A stretch of 64,000 nt of DNA from Anniella stebbinsi (taxonomy: Eukaryota > Chordata > Lepidosauria > Squamata > Anniellidae). The translations under genes and the position numbers were made by a program. Where the stretch lies: the NCBI GenBank assembly GCA_029215795.1, contig JARDYH010000007.1, positions 62,612,763 through 62,676,762 of the forward strand. The letters run 5' to 3'. Each line of letters starts with the position of its first letter. The stretch's first letter is position 1. Positions 53,451 through 64,000 of this stretch are shown one piece after another. The notes under the pieces are model-generated. The model did not search any database, had not been told where the DNA came from, and saw only the letters and a program-made list of their open reading frames with translations.

Positions 53451-54560
53451 GCTGCTTTGGCCTAACCCTGCTCAGGAAGGCGCCCAGCCGCCCCAAGACC
53501 CCCGCCCCGCCCGGAGCGCAGTGCAGCGCCAGCCTCGCGCTGCCCCGGGAACCCCCTCGGGGCGAAGGCGACCGAGCGCCCAGCCGGCGCCGTCCCTGGC
53601 GCGGGCACTGTCTCTCTCGCTCCCGCGGCCGGCGCTGCAGCCCAACTCGGCGCGGATGCTGCGGCCGGTAGCGGCGCCCCCCGCCCGGGAGGTTCGGGCA
53701 GGGGGCCGCGCGGGCCCTCCCCGTCCGCGCCGCGCCTGCACGCCGCCCCGCGCCGCGCTCTGAGGCAGGCGCTTCCGACGAGGCGCATTCCTGAGGCCTG
53801 AGTCACGCCCGGCCCGCCTTCCACGCCGGGACGCCCTTCGGGCTCCAGGCCGGGCCGCGCCGAGGCCGCCCCCCTAGCTGAATGGCCGCCCGGCCAGCGC
53901 TCGCTCGCTCGGCTCGGCGCTCCCTCGACGGCGGCGGCAGCAGCAGCAGGAGGGCGCTCCGGCCCCGGTGAGTTCGTCGCGCCGGAGGGGCGGGGCGGGC
54001 AGGCGGCGGAGGCCGGTTCTGCGCGGGCACGACGCGCGGCCCCCCGCGTTGAAGGAGCGCCGCGGAGCCGCCTCGAGCGCAGGGCGTCCCGGGGCCTCCC
54101 AAGGGCCGAGCGCGGGGAGCCCTTGTCGCGCGCCTCCCGCGGGCCTTGGCCGGCGGACGAGCTGCCGTCGCCGCCACCCCGCCGGGCCCCGTTCGCCCTG
54201 GCTTCGCCGCAGGCCGGCCGGCCGGCCGGCTGGCCGGCCGACCGACCGAGGCGGGCCTGCTGCCTTCGCTCCTCCGCAGGGGCCGCGAGCCACTGCTCCG
54301 TGTCGTCGTCGTCGTCCGGGCTGGGGGTGTCCTGGCATGCGGGGGTCGAGCCGGGAATCGGCCCGCTCCCCCCCCCCCCCTCCGCGAGGCTTCTGAGCAC
54401 AGGGCACTTCTGGGTCCAGGCGCGCAGGGCCTCCTCCCCCGAGACAGACCCGCAACGAAAGGGGCCCACGAAGGCCCCGAGGGAGAGGGCGCGCCGGGCG
54501 CTCTTCTGCCGCCCCCTCCCCGGTGAAGCCTCTCCGAGAGACGAACAAGGCTGAGGCGCC
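53450..54560 (+). promoter_or_regulatory. RHBDF1 CpG island, promoter and non-coding first exon
   Basis: About 1.1 kb of very dense CpG. A consensus splice donor CCCCG|GTGAGT at 53968 would end a non-coding first exon whose next exon begins at 59082 just before the RHBDF1 ATG. A CTGAGTCAC AP-1/MARE-like site lies at 53798-53806. TATA-less, as expected for a broad housekeeping promoter. The exact start site is not visible from sequence alone. Confidence 0.6.
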
Positions 54561-57500
54561 GAGCAGGAGAGGGAGGGAGAAGCCAGGTCCAAAGTGGATT
54601 CAAGTTGCTTGGCACAAATAGGTGCTGGGGGGGGGGGGGGTTGCATGATCCCCCCTCCACACGTTTATGACACCCACCCCCACCCACATTGCTCTGACAT
54701 GTACACACACCAGGCTTCACCACCTTCCTGCTTAACTTTGCAGGGGGTGCCCCTGGTGAGGGCGACCAAGACCCCTGTTCCAGAACAGAGTTGAGCATCG
54801 GAGACCCCCCCAACCTGGCCTGGCAGGAAAGCCCCTTCCTACCCCAAGGTAGCAGCCAGCCTAGGTGGGCAAATCCTCCTGCTGCTGAGCCAACCCCTGG
54901 GACGGAGCCGGGGGGGGGGGGGCGCGGCGGCTCAGCTGCAATTATGGCCAGCCGTAGCCGTGGCTACATCAGTGCCTGTCCCGTGGCCGTGGCTACATCA
55001 GTGCCACCCCCAGAGCCTCACTTTGCAGCCGCGCTTCCTGGTTCCTTCAGCCACGGCAGTGGGACCTGCTCCCCTCATCAGTGGGGTGACTCCCAGGTGG
55101 CAGCCTTGGCCTGGTCTCCTGGCACCGTGTGAAGCGCAGCCGGTTCAGTCCTACCTGGCGCTGGTCTGTGCTATTTTGCACTTCTGCTTTAGCAGCAGGG
55201 CTGCTGCCCTTTGGCCGGTTGATTTTGCATTCTGATCTTACAGGATTCGCTGTTCTTCCTGGTTCGGTTCATCTGCAGATTTTGTGAGCATGTTCTGCAG
55301 GCTTAACAGTTGGGGAGGTGGGTTCCCCCCCCAAAAAAACTTCTGCTGTATCCACCTTATGAGAGCACGTGGCCTGTTGTGTGATATTTCATGGAATGCC
55401 TCATGTAAATCAAGAGGTGTCACATCTAAACCTTAGCAAAAGCTCCTTCCGGCCTGTGATGAGCAAAAGCTGGACCGGTCTGGTGTAGTTGCTCCTGGGG
55501 TCAGGAAGTTTCCTTCCTCTGCCCCCCCTCCCCTCCCCCCCGCTGCCATGATGAAACTGACTCGCTCCGGCTTCCAGGAACCTTTTTCCTTTGACTACTG
55601 GGGGTCCCTGCATCTTTTTAGTCTTTCTTCAAGTCTTTCAGAGATGTATTTCTTCCTCTTCAAAGATGCGTTTGTTGAGACCCTTGCATTGCTGCTGGCT
55701 TTTGCTTTGACGTCTACTCCAGTTTTATTCTGTTTTAAAGATGTTGCCTTTAATTATGCTCTTTTCTTTTATGAGTGTAAGTCTTAGTTTGTGAAATGCC
55801 CAGTGGGGGGTTCAGAAATGCAATAAATGAAAAAACATCATCAATTTGGCTAGAGCAGGCCTGTGGATGTGGAGCAGAGGAGGGGCATTCTGTGAGCAGA
55901 TTTGGCAGGGCGGAGCAGGGCCTGCCTCTTCCTTGCACTCTGTGACTGCAGGTGGAAGCGGTCAAGGATGCCTCGGAGTCTTGACTGTGTGGCGAACAGG
56001 AAGCCTGTTCCGCTCTTCCTGTTTTCCCCCCTTTGCGGTCTTCCTCTGACAGGAAAGAGCCCAGATCCTCCAGCGGAGAGCGGAACGGAGCTGACCTGGG
56101 GGAATAATGGGGCTGAGGAGGTTGCTCCAAACTGCAGTCTCCCCTGGTGGGTCAGGTGGGCGCTCGGGCCACCTACGTTGGCCTGGGCTGAGCCACGGCC
56201 TGGGCAAATGGCCTTCGTTGTTCTCCCGATGGGGACCCCTCTTAAAGCCACGGAGTGGCCTCTCCAGCTCAGATGGTGCTCCTCAGTCCCGCCGAGAGGA
56301 ATTCTCCGGGCCTTGTGCCAGGAGGGGGCCCACGGGGGCATCCCGCCGGACTGGCAGCTCTTGACCTATGCCAGATGAGGACGTGTGGCCTTGCAGCATC
56401 CGTGCAGCGTTTCTTTGAGACACACAAGTCATTTCGCGGCAGCGGGAGAGAAGCCGGCACCCTCTGGGCGTTTGGGCCTACAGTTCTCATAAGCCAGTGG
56501 CCAGGTTGTTGCAACATCTGTCGGAGGCAGTGGGAGGGGGGGGATGAGCACTCCCCCCTATCCTGTTCATCTCCCTGCTTTTCCCCTCCCTTGAGCCCTC
56601 CTGCACCAGAAACCCTCCTGAGCCAGTGTGTGTGTGTGTAGGGGAAGGTCTCTCGGTCTCTGCACTTAGCATGGGGAGGGGCTTGCTTCCCTCACCTTTT
56701 GGCATCCTCCCCTCTCAGCTCTTGAGAATGGTGTATTTGTAAACAGTGAATTTGTAAACAGTGATCACGCCCACCTCTGCCTCTCTCACCGCCCACCTTT
56801 GTCTCAGGATGAAGCTGCAGCTGGGAAGTTAAATGGGTGGGGGTGGGGTCAGGTGAGGTGATGAGGACACGGGAGGCTCTGCCTACAGCTGGAAGTCACA
56901 TGAGCTGACTGCAGAAAGCCCGCTCGAATTTCCAGCCTCCCCACCCCAGAGCCGGGAGCGGATGCCTGGCGTGGTTCTGGTTCTGGTGAGGCTGGGTTGG
57001 GAGCTCCTCTGGCCTGCCTGACACCTGAGCGGGTCACCCAGGCTCCACCAGGAGGTCACCTGAGACGAGCACGGAAGGGTAATCAGGCTGTGGGAAAAAT
57101 CTGAACCCTGAACTGGATTTTCTGGTTCCGGGTGAAGGCGGCAGGAATGTCTCATCTCTGGCAGGCTGATCCCGCCCTGCCACTCTGACACGGAGAGGAG
57201 GCAATGCAGGAGGCCTTTCCCTCCTGGTCCACTAAATCCTCCCCCCCCCACACACTTGCTGCCGTGTCTGGCTTGCTTCAAATATGTATCTTTATTTCTT
57301 GATCACATTTCTGTACAGTCTAGCCATCACGTGTCCTCATCCTGCCCTGGCCCTTGCTCATGCCTCCTGCGGATTTGTTCTAGGGGATCGAGGCCCTTTT
57401 GCTTTTGCCTGCTCTGTCACCTTCACTCTTCAGTACCTGTGCCCAAAGTGGCAGCTGGGAGCCCCCCCCTTCTTCCCCCTTCCATGTGCTTTTGCAGGAG

Positions 57501-59081
57501 TGGCTCATAACTATCATGTGAAGTCCTGTGAGTCCATCCAGCTCAGGGCAGTCTAACCTGGAGCTGTGGCGAGGGGACTTGAGCATGGGCCAGGGGGGTC
57601 CTTATCCCAAGGGGAGAGCTCCCTGGATGCCTGAGCACCCCAAAGTGATTGCCAGGAAGAGCCTGAGCCCCCAGTTTGGCTCTGTGCACACCTGCAAAGC
57701 ATTGTACACACAGAGTGCTGAATGACGGGGAAAACCAGCTGGACAGCTGGGGAAAGTCCCTGGCCAGCCCTCCCCCCCACCGACGCCCACTCCTAGCTGG
57801 GAAGGGGAAACTGGGAGCAGCCGGCCAGGAACTCTGGCATGCAAGCGAGGGAGGGAGGAGGAAAGTGTCTTTCTCTTGCCTTGCCGTATTTGTACCTGTC
57901 TTCGTTTTGCCACCAACCTATGCAGTGGGGGGGGGGGGGGTGAGAGAGGCAGCTACCAACCTATTGAGCGCTGAGATGTAGGGAACCCACCAAAGGGTGT
58001 GGATTGGTCCGGGCACGTGGAACATGTAAGAATGGACTGGCGCTGTTTTGCCAGCGCACGCCACTTTCACAGGGCCAGGTCTGCTGAAATGCTGCTGCTG
58101 CTGCTGCTGGTGTCTTGGCAGCGGTGACTTCCCATTGCGTGTACTTGGAGCTTAAAACCACACGTGCAATTATCACGCCCATGGGGCCATCGAAGTGCAG
58201 GCTTCCTGCACACAAATACCCCTTACATGGGAATGTCGTAATCTGTGAAGTTGCCGGGATCGGCTGGAGGTCAGGAAGGGAAGCGGCAGCCCACATGCGA
58301 GGCGAGCCAAGGCACAGTTGGCCATGTTAGCCGTGGGTCTCCGAGACATTAGTGAGGAAATGTTGGCATCCGTGGGGGCTGGGAGGAGAAGGAAAAGAAG
58401 GGGGCCCAGCCCTGCCTTGGGCTCTTCCGGGCTAGGCAGGGACGGTAGCAGGAGAGGGGGGAGGGGGTTCAGCCTTCGCTGTATTCGCTTGGGGACCTCC
58501 TGTGACGAGGGAAAGGGCCCCCTTGTGCCTGCGGTATCCTTGGGGGCTCCGTTGGGAAGCATTCTGGGCTCCGGAGAGTGGTGGGGAGCTGGCCTCCCTG
58601 GGGCCTCCTCTGCCTGGCGGCTCGGCTCCCCTGGTCCTCTGACCGCTGCAGGTGCGGGGGCAAGGAGGTGCCCCCTGGCTCTTGGATCGAGGTCAGTGGG
58701 GCCCGCTTGGCTTCGTGCTAAGCTGAGCTGCATTCTTAGCAGGGGGCTCTGCTCCACAGGATCGACTCGGGAGGGGCCGTGGCTCCGTGGCAGAGCCCCT
58801 GCTTGGCGGGCAGAAGGTCTCAGGTTCGATCCCCAGCAGCATCTCCAGGGAGGCCTGGGAACGAATCCTGCCTCAAACCCTGGAGAGTTTCCATGGCTGC
58901 TGCCCATCTGTCTCCACAACATGGCTGGCTGGACTCTGTAGAAGGCAGCTTCCGACTTTTCTGGGCATCTCTGGCTGAGGACAGGGGTGCAGGATGTGGG
59001 GAATGTAGCACTTGCTGTGGGAAGGACTCTGGGCACTCCTCCTACGCCTTCCCCCTCACCTCCCTCCCTCCCTCCCTCCAG
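54560..59081 (+). other. Putative RHBDF1 5' UTR intron, no gene seen
   Basis: If the donor at 53968 joins the acceptor at 59081, this is a 5.1 kb first intron. It holds G-runs, a CTG run near 58090-58106 and a SINE at its right end. No other coding block was recognised. Confidence 0.45.
58770..58950 (+). mobile_element. tRNA-derived SINE
   Basis: Best-preserved copy: GGGGCCGTGGCTCCGTGGCA head, B-box GGTTCGATCCC at about 58822, GCAGCATCTCCAGGGAGGCC and CCTGGAGAGTTTCC blocks. Confidence 0.75.
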
Positions 59082-59103
59082 GCCTGACAGCTGAGGCGGC
59101 AAG

Positions 59104-62100
59104 ATGTCTGAGGCACGCCGTGACAGCACCAGCAGCTTGCAGAGGAAGAAGCCGCCATGGCTGAAGCTGGACATCCCGACTCCAATGCCTGGGGCAGCGA
59201 CTGAGGAGCCGCCCCCCGTGGTGCAGGTGCCAGAGCCTGCCGGGGGGGGGGGGAAGGAGGGGTCTGTGGGGAGGGGGGCTGGGTCTGAATGCCTTGGGAC
59301 GAAGCAGCTCCCGTGTCCCTCGGCTGCCCAGAAAGGTCGGGGGCCTTGCCTGGTGGTCTGGATGGCCGAAAGCGGGGAGAGGCCGTGGGTCAGCGGTAGA
59401 GCCCCCTCTGCATGCTGGAGGGAGTGGGTTTGAGCATCTCTAGGAAAGGACCTGGTTTGAATCCCGTTGCTGCCAGTCCGTGTCGACAATACTGGGCTAG
59501 ATGGACTCAGGGCCTGGCTCTGTCTAAGGCAGCTTCCGCCTTTCTTGCTGCTTTGCAAAGACCCAGGCAAGGAGGCACTGTAGCTCTGAGCCCCTCCAAG
59601 AGATGTGGGCCTTCATCCCTCCCGTTTGCTGGATTCCCCCTTCTTGTTTGGCTGCAGGGCTCTGACCTGCTTCCTGTTCCTTCCACAGCCCACGACGCGC
59701 CAGACCTTCCTCCGGAGCGTCAGCATGCCTGCCGAGAACGCCCGATTCCCTTCCCCCTACCACGACGTGCGGCGGCCAGTCCTCCAGCGACAGATGTCCA
59801 TCACCCAGACCATCCGGAGGTACGACCCGGCCCCTGTGGCACAGCCGGACCAACACAAGGCGAAGGCAGCCAAGGCCCCGAGGGAGGCCATGCTCCCCCC
59901 CCCCCCGGCTCCCAGGGTGGCGCGTTCGTGGCTCACTAGCTGCGCTCGCTAGGCAGGGGGCATCACAACTGGCTTCTTCTTCTGCTGGCCAGGTGGCAAC
60001 GGTTTGCCTCTGGGGCGTGTACCCCGTGGCCCTTGGGCTGCTCTGGGGCTTGGCTACAGTGGGGGGGGGCTTTGGTGGGGGGCGGCAGAAGGTGCCTCTC
60101 TCCTCCCAAGGGCCAAGAGGCCCTGGCATAGGGGAGGCATCCATTGCTGCTCTGGCCGGCTCTTGCAGAGTGCTTCGCTCCCCAGGGGGCTCCTTTGTTT
60201 TAGACGGTGTTGGTGTAGATCTATGACTCCGTTTCACGTACCTGCCATTCTCAGCCCACGGGAAGTGTTGGAAGGATGAGGGAGCTGGGATTGGGGGCTG
60301 CCAAGTCCTCCTGCTCCTCACCCTTTAGTCCACGTCCTCAGCGGAGTTGGAGGCCCTCCACCCCCTGGAGCCTGCAAGAGGGGAGGATGCCTTGGTCCCA
60401 TCTCTGGAAGGTGGGGGGGCAGAGAGAGAGAGAGGATTTGGGGAATGTGTGTTTGGGAAAGGTGGAGGTCTGCTCCCGGGCAGGATGTGTCTGCAAACGC
60501 TCTGGAGGGCAGAGCTGTGCTCCGGGAGCGTCCGGGGGCCCAGACCCCACACCCTTTGGGCAGCCTGGCCATCTTCGGCTCCAGCTCAGGAGCCTGGTAG
60601 GCCTGAGACTGGCTCCCAGCCCCTTAAGCTCCCCTCAAGCAGCGTTGCTCCTCAGCCTGGCTCCCAAGGCGCCCCGTGTCCAGGACCCGTGAGGCGCCTC
60701 CTTGTGGGGCCTCCTGCCTGGCATGGTGGTGCTCAAAGTGAGCCAGCGAACGTTGTGGAGGACATGGAGAGGGAGACAGTAGTAGCAGTAAACCTTTATT
60801 ACAGTCAATAGACCAAACGTACAAAACATAAAATATTAAAACTTTAAAATCATACATTGTCATTGATTTAATACAATAGTTAATATTAAAATTTAAAATA
60901 CTAGGGTTATTCAGTCAATAAAATCCTTGTACACATTGCCCAATTTAAAAACTTTGCTACTTGTACAGTTATAGTCTTATCCGAGTCCTGCAAGAGCAAG
61001 ACAGTTAACTGATTTATGGATCTGCCTGGAAGAGTTTGGGTAATGGGCCAAATTAAATCTGCTCGAGCCTGTTTGTAAAAGTTACAAGAGAGGAGAACAT
61101 GTGATACTGATTCTACCTCTATACCATTACAAGGGCAACATCTGCTATTATGCGGTATTTTCTTAAATCGACCCTCAAGTAGTCTAGATGGCAACACGTT
61201 AAACCTTGACAGCGTGGAAGCCCGTCTGTACTTGGGCACGGTTAACCATTTTAGATAAGATGCTTCACGTCCATCATATTGAGCTGACAAACCCAGAGAC
61301 TGTGGAGCACAAGGGCCCCTAGATGCCTCCACTAGTTCTTGCCCATCTGTGTCCAGTGTCCGCCCTCTCCTATCATACGAGAACCCAAAGGAATCTTCCC
61401 ATGGAGCGGATTGGTGGGAGATTCCGGGCAGACAAAAGGAAAGACTTCTTCACACAGCGCAGAGTTCAACTGTGGAACTCACTTCCACAAGATGTAGTGA
61501 TGGCCACCTATTTAGATGGCTTTAAAAGGGGGTTGGATCAATTCCTGGAGGAGGAGAAGGCCTTCAGTGGCTACTAGTCCAGATGGCTAGGTGCTACCTC
61601 CAGTACCAGAGGCAGCAAAGCTGTGTACACCAGTTGCTGGGGAACATGGACGGGAGGGTGCTGTTGCACTCTGGTCTTGCTTGTAGTTTCCCATTGGGGC
61701 AGCTGGATGGCCCTTGGGTCTGATCCAGCATCAGGGCTCGTACTTCCTTACGAGACTGGCTCCACACCTCGCAGCGGTGTGGTGGGCTCCCTTCCCCACC
61801 CAGCTCAGGCCCTGCTGGAGAAGGAGGGGGCTCTAGCTGGACGGAGAGGGACCTCATAGGGAGCTCCTGCCAGGAGAGGCTGCTGCGGCTGCAGAGGGCC
61901 CCCCTACCCCCACCCCGCCCCGCCCGGCTCAGCTCTCTCTCCTTTGCAGCAGGCAGGTGCGTTTTGAGCGGACTCAGACCCTGCCCATCAGGGGGCGCCA
62001 GGTGGGCAGGAGGCCCCTGAGAAAGCGCCACTCACTGCCCAGAACGCTCTTCAGGTACCTGCAGTGCTGGTGTGACCCCCGCCCTCTCCGCCAGTGCATG

Positions 62101-63737
62101 TGTGTGCGTGCATGTGGCTGCCTGGGAGCAGAGCCGCTCTGCCTGCCCCACACCTTCCCTTGCCCCATAAGTAGCGACGAGCCTGCGCCGCTACCGGCTG
62201 GCTCCCCAGATGTCGGAGGCAGCTGGAGTGCCCTCCCTCTCTCCACCCCTGCCGGAGCAGGCCTGCTCCGAGCCCTGAATGGATGTTGCTGTGGTCGGGC
62301 CATGCCGCCCTGCAGCAGGAGCCAGTGATGGGAGTGTGGCGGCTGAGCACGGCTCCGTCTTGGGAAAGGGGGGCAGGCAGGCAGAGAGGAGGCAGGCGGC
62401 CTGCGCAGCTGCCGCTCCCCTTTGCCCAGCGAGAGAGGAAGTACCATCCAGCGCGATGGCTGCGGCCCACGACCTGCCGTCTCTCTCTCTCTCTCTCTCT
62501 ACTGGCCTGACAGTCCATTGAAGAGTTGGCCCACTGCCAGTCGTCAGAAGCCCCCCACCCCCACCCCCAGTGCAATCTCCGGAGCCACGGCGGTCTATGA
62601 GCCATCTGCGCCTCCCAGTGCTGTGAATAACTCCTACTAATGAGATATCCCCCATCCACCAGGGTGCTCCCGTCACGGACGCCACTAACAAGAGGAGCGG
62701 CACAGCTAACCCCCTCCCCCAACTCACTCTGACCATGCTGCTGGGCTGGGTGCCTGGGCAGCCATCTTGGGGCCTGTTGCTATGGATACCTGGGCCCTTG
62801 TGTGCCAGGCCACCAGGCCGGGGTTGCCACAGGCCCCGTCTGAGCCGGTTAAGGCCCCGTGGGGTGCGGTAGGATGCAGGCGGAGCAGAGGTGGCCGGCA
62901 GGCGCCTCCACTGGGCTCTCAGCATGGGCTCCCCCCCACCCCGACCCCGACCCCAGTTGTGCTTGCTCTCCTCAGGGGCACGGCCGACTGGTTTGGCGTC
63001 AGCAAAGAGAGCGACGCCACGCAGAAGTGGCAGCGGAAGAGCCTGCGCCACTGCAGCCTGCGCTACGGGAAGCTGAAGCCGCAGGTCATGCGCGAGATGG
63101 ACCTGCCGAGCCAGGACAACATCTCGCTGGCCAGCGCAGAGACTCCGCCGCCGCTCTACGTGCCCCCGGGCCAGCTGGGCATGCAAAGGGTCAGTTGGGG
63201 TCCGCCGTGGCAGGAGGGCAGCGTCCTCCTCTGCTGCCTGCCTCAGGCCGCCCTGCTCTCCAGCTCCAGAAGACGTGGAGGGCGGGTGGGGGGCATTCCC
63301 AGGAGCCTGAGCTGCCTGTTTCACCCCCTGGCCGGAAACCGGCAGGTGAGGGGGCCTGTTAAGGGCCACTTCCGTGACCCTGAGGAGCGGGGAGAGGGCT
63401 TCCGATCAAGCGTGCCAGAGATGCCAGGTGCCTCCGTGGCGCTGCTTGTGCTGAGGGTGCTGAGGCAAGGAGCCCCCCCCCCCGTGTCCCTGACGCACGC
63501 GCCCCCTGACCGGGTCTCTCCTGACGGCAGATCATCGACCCCTTGGCCCGCGGCCGGGCCTTCCGCGTGGCGGACGACGGTGATGGCTGCAGCATGCCCC
63601 ACACGCCACTCACGCCGGGGGCTGCCTCGCTCTGCTCCTTCGCCAGCTCCCGGTCCGGCTTCAACCGGTGGCCCCGGCGGCGGAAGAGGGAGTCCGTGGC
63701 CAAGATGAGTTTCCGGGCTGCGGCAGCGCTCGTGAAG
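59104..63737 (+). CDS. RHBDF1: RHBDF1 (iRhom1), N-terminal part, continues off the right edge
   Basis: Coding exons 59104-59226, 59689-59819, 62976-63189 and 63531-63737 (123, 131, 214 and 207 nt) join in phase to 225 codons; a donor GTATGG at 63738 leads out of the window. iRhom1 is a catalytically dead rhomboid-family membrane protein of the ER/Golgi that escorts ADAM17 and affects EGF-family ligand release. Only its long cytosolic N-terminal tail is here. The start [16 protein letters not shown] is essentially that of human RHBDF1. Other matches are [21 protein letters not shown], the [12 protein letters not shown] iRhom signature and [15 protein letters not shown] further 105 nt candidate exon lies at 61950-62054. 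Confidence 0.93.
59375..59535 (+). mobile_element. tRNA-derived SINE in RHBDF1 intron
   Basis: GAGGCCGTGGGTCAGCGGTA head, CTCTGCATGCTGGAGG, degraded B box, then GGGCTAGATGGACTCAGGGC and AAGGCAGCTTCCGCC tail. Confidence 0.6.
60775..61332 (-). mobile_element. LINE ORF2 C-terminal fragment with zinc-knuckle-like motif
   Basis: The minus-strand frame 60907-61332 gives about 141 codons ending a LINE polyprotein. F-N-V-L-P-S-R-L-L is followed by a [20 protein letters not shown] zinc-knuckle-like motif, then an AT-rich 3' UTR to about 60775. It is a different family from the CR1 copies; clade not resolved. Confidence 0.6.
61385..61745 (+). mobile_element. CR1 3' end
   Basis: Encodes the CR1 C-terminal block [12 protein letters not shown] ... 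[13 protein letters not shown] (61410-61510), then the tail CCAGTTGCTGGGGAACATGG and GGGTCTGATCCAGCATCAGG. Confidence 0.85.
61950..62054 (+). CDS. RHBDF1: Candidate in-frame cassette exon of RHBDF1
   Basis: Bounded by a strong acceptor (CTCTCTCTCCTTTGCAG ending 61949) and a donor (TTCAG|GTACCT). Length is 105 nt, and both ends are phase 2, matching the junction between the exons ending 59819 and starting 62976, so inclusion adds 35 residues without a frameshift. The frame has no stop and encodes an arginine-rich segment with R-T-Q-T-L-P and R-K-R-H-S-L-P, both similar to the R-S-V-S-M-P motif of the preceding exon and to 14-3-3 docking sites. The human RHBDF1 sequence I recall goes straight from Q-T-I-R-R to G-T-A-D-W-F. 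Inclusion in transcripts is inferred. Confidence 0.6.
62480..62501. repeat. (TC)n microsatellite
   Basis: About eleven TC units in the RHBDF1 intron between 62054 and 62976. Confidence 0.9.
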
Positions 63738-64000
63738 GTATGGGTCTTGTTGGGTTCAATAGGCTGCTGGAGACGGGACTGGGGCGGATCGGGGCCAGGC
63801 TGAGACGTCCAGCAGGGGTGGCGGGAGGTGCTGCCAGGGAGGGAGGGAGGGAGGAAGGGCGGCCTCACAGCGGACATGGCCCAACTGCCCCGATCTCCAC
63901 GGATGCTCAGGAGCTCTCTGGGGCTTCTGCCAGGGAGGTTCCACCTGGAGGTGCCGGGAACTGAACGTGGGGAGCGCAGCATCGGTTCCCCCACTGAGCC

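Noticed and set aside
53798..53806. AP-1/MARE-like CTGAGTCAC as an erythroid element
   Set aside because: It lies in the RHBDF1 CpG island with no GATA site nearby; common stress/AP-1 regulation is simpler.
53462..54646. Open frame of about 394 codons on the minus strand
   Set aside because: Low-complexity Arg/Ala/Pro/Gly translation of a CpG island; no domain and no splice context.
58173..59570. Open frame of about 465 codons antisense to RHBDF1 exon 2
   Set aside because: Crosses two SINE copies and the antisense of a well-supported coding exon; no recognisable protein.
62191..63369. Open frame of about 390 codons on the minus strand
   Set aside because: Antisense of RHBDF1 exon 62976-63189, produced by GC-rich codons on the opposite strand.

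Overview
The window is vertebrate nuclear DNA and carries the flank of an alpha-globin locus, most likely from a squamate reptile (lizard). Three things point there. The adult alpha-A chain ends in a Ser-Lys-Tyr-Arg tail and has a [10 protein letters not shown] G helix, as I recall for lizard and snake chains. An intact globin Y gene lies beside the cluster. CR1 LINE fragments, tRNA-derived SINEs and palindromic hAT-type MITEs are abundant. The species was not identified.

Layout, left to right. 1-3.8 kb is repeats. 3.89-7.08 kb (+) is a three-exon globin Y gene. 7.1-11.3 kb is repeats, including two 320 bp palindromic MITEs. 11.43-12.16 kb (-) is alpha-A globin. 12.2-16.7 kb is repeats and a probable LTR. 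16.89-17.60 kb (-) is alpha-D globin, whose second intron has a GC donor. 17.7-22.5 kb is repeats with no embryonic alpha-E gene. 22.54-43.18 kb (+) is the complete NPRL3 gene with 13 coding exons and a predicted product of 569 aa. 44.45-46.40 kb (-) is MPG with 3 coding exons and 257 aa. About 53.5-54.6 kb is the CpG-island promoter of RHBDF1. 59.10-63.74 kb (+) holds the first coding exons of RHBDF1, which runs off the right edge. This is the conserved RHBDF1-MPG-NPRL3-alpha-globin order, seen in reverse.

Regulation. Intron 4 of NPRL3 holds a compact cluster of two NF-E2/MARE sites, two GATA sites, an E-box and a CACC box (35.08-35.26 kb). This is the place and composition expected of the alpha-globin major regulatory element (HS-40/MCS-R2), about 17.5 kb from the alpha-D start and 23 kb from the alpha-A start. 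NPRL3 and MPG are housekeeping genes (nutrient signalling, base-excision repair) whose linkage to the globins is usually explained by this enhancer.

Best second-look items: the HS-40-like element; a symmetric 105 nt in-frame candidate cassette exon in RHBDF1 carrying two 14-3-3-like motifs; the GC splice donor of alpha-D; the missing alpha-E gene; globin Y in convergent orientation to alpha-A; and polar or charge-reversing replacements at the alpha1-beta2 interface of alpha-A.
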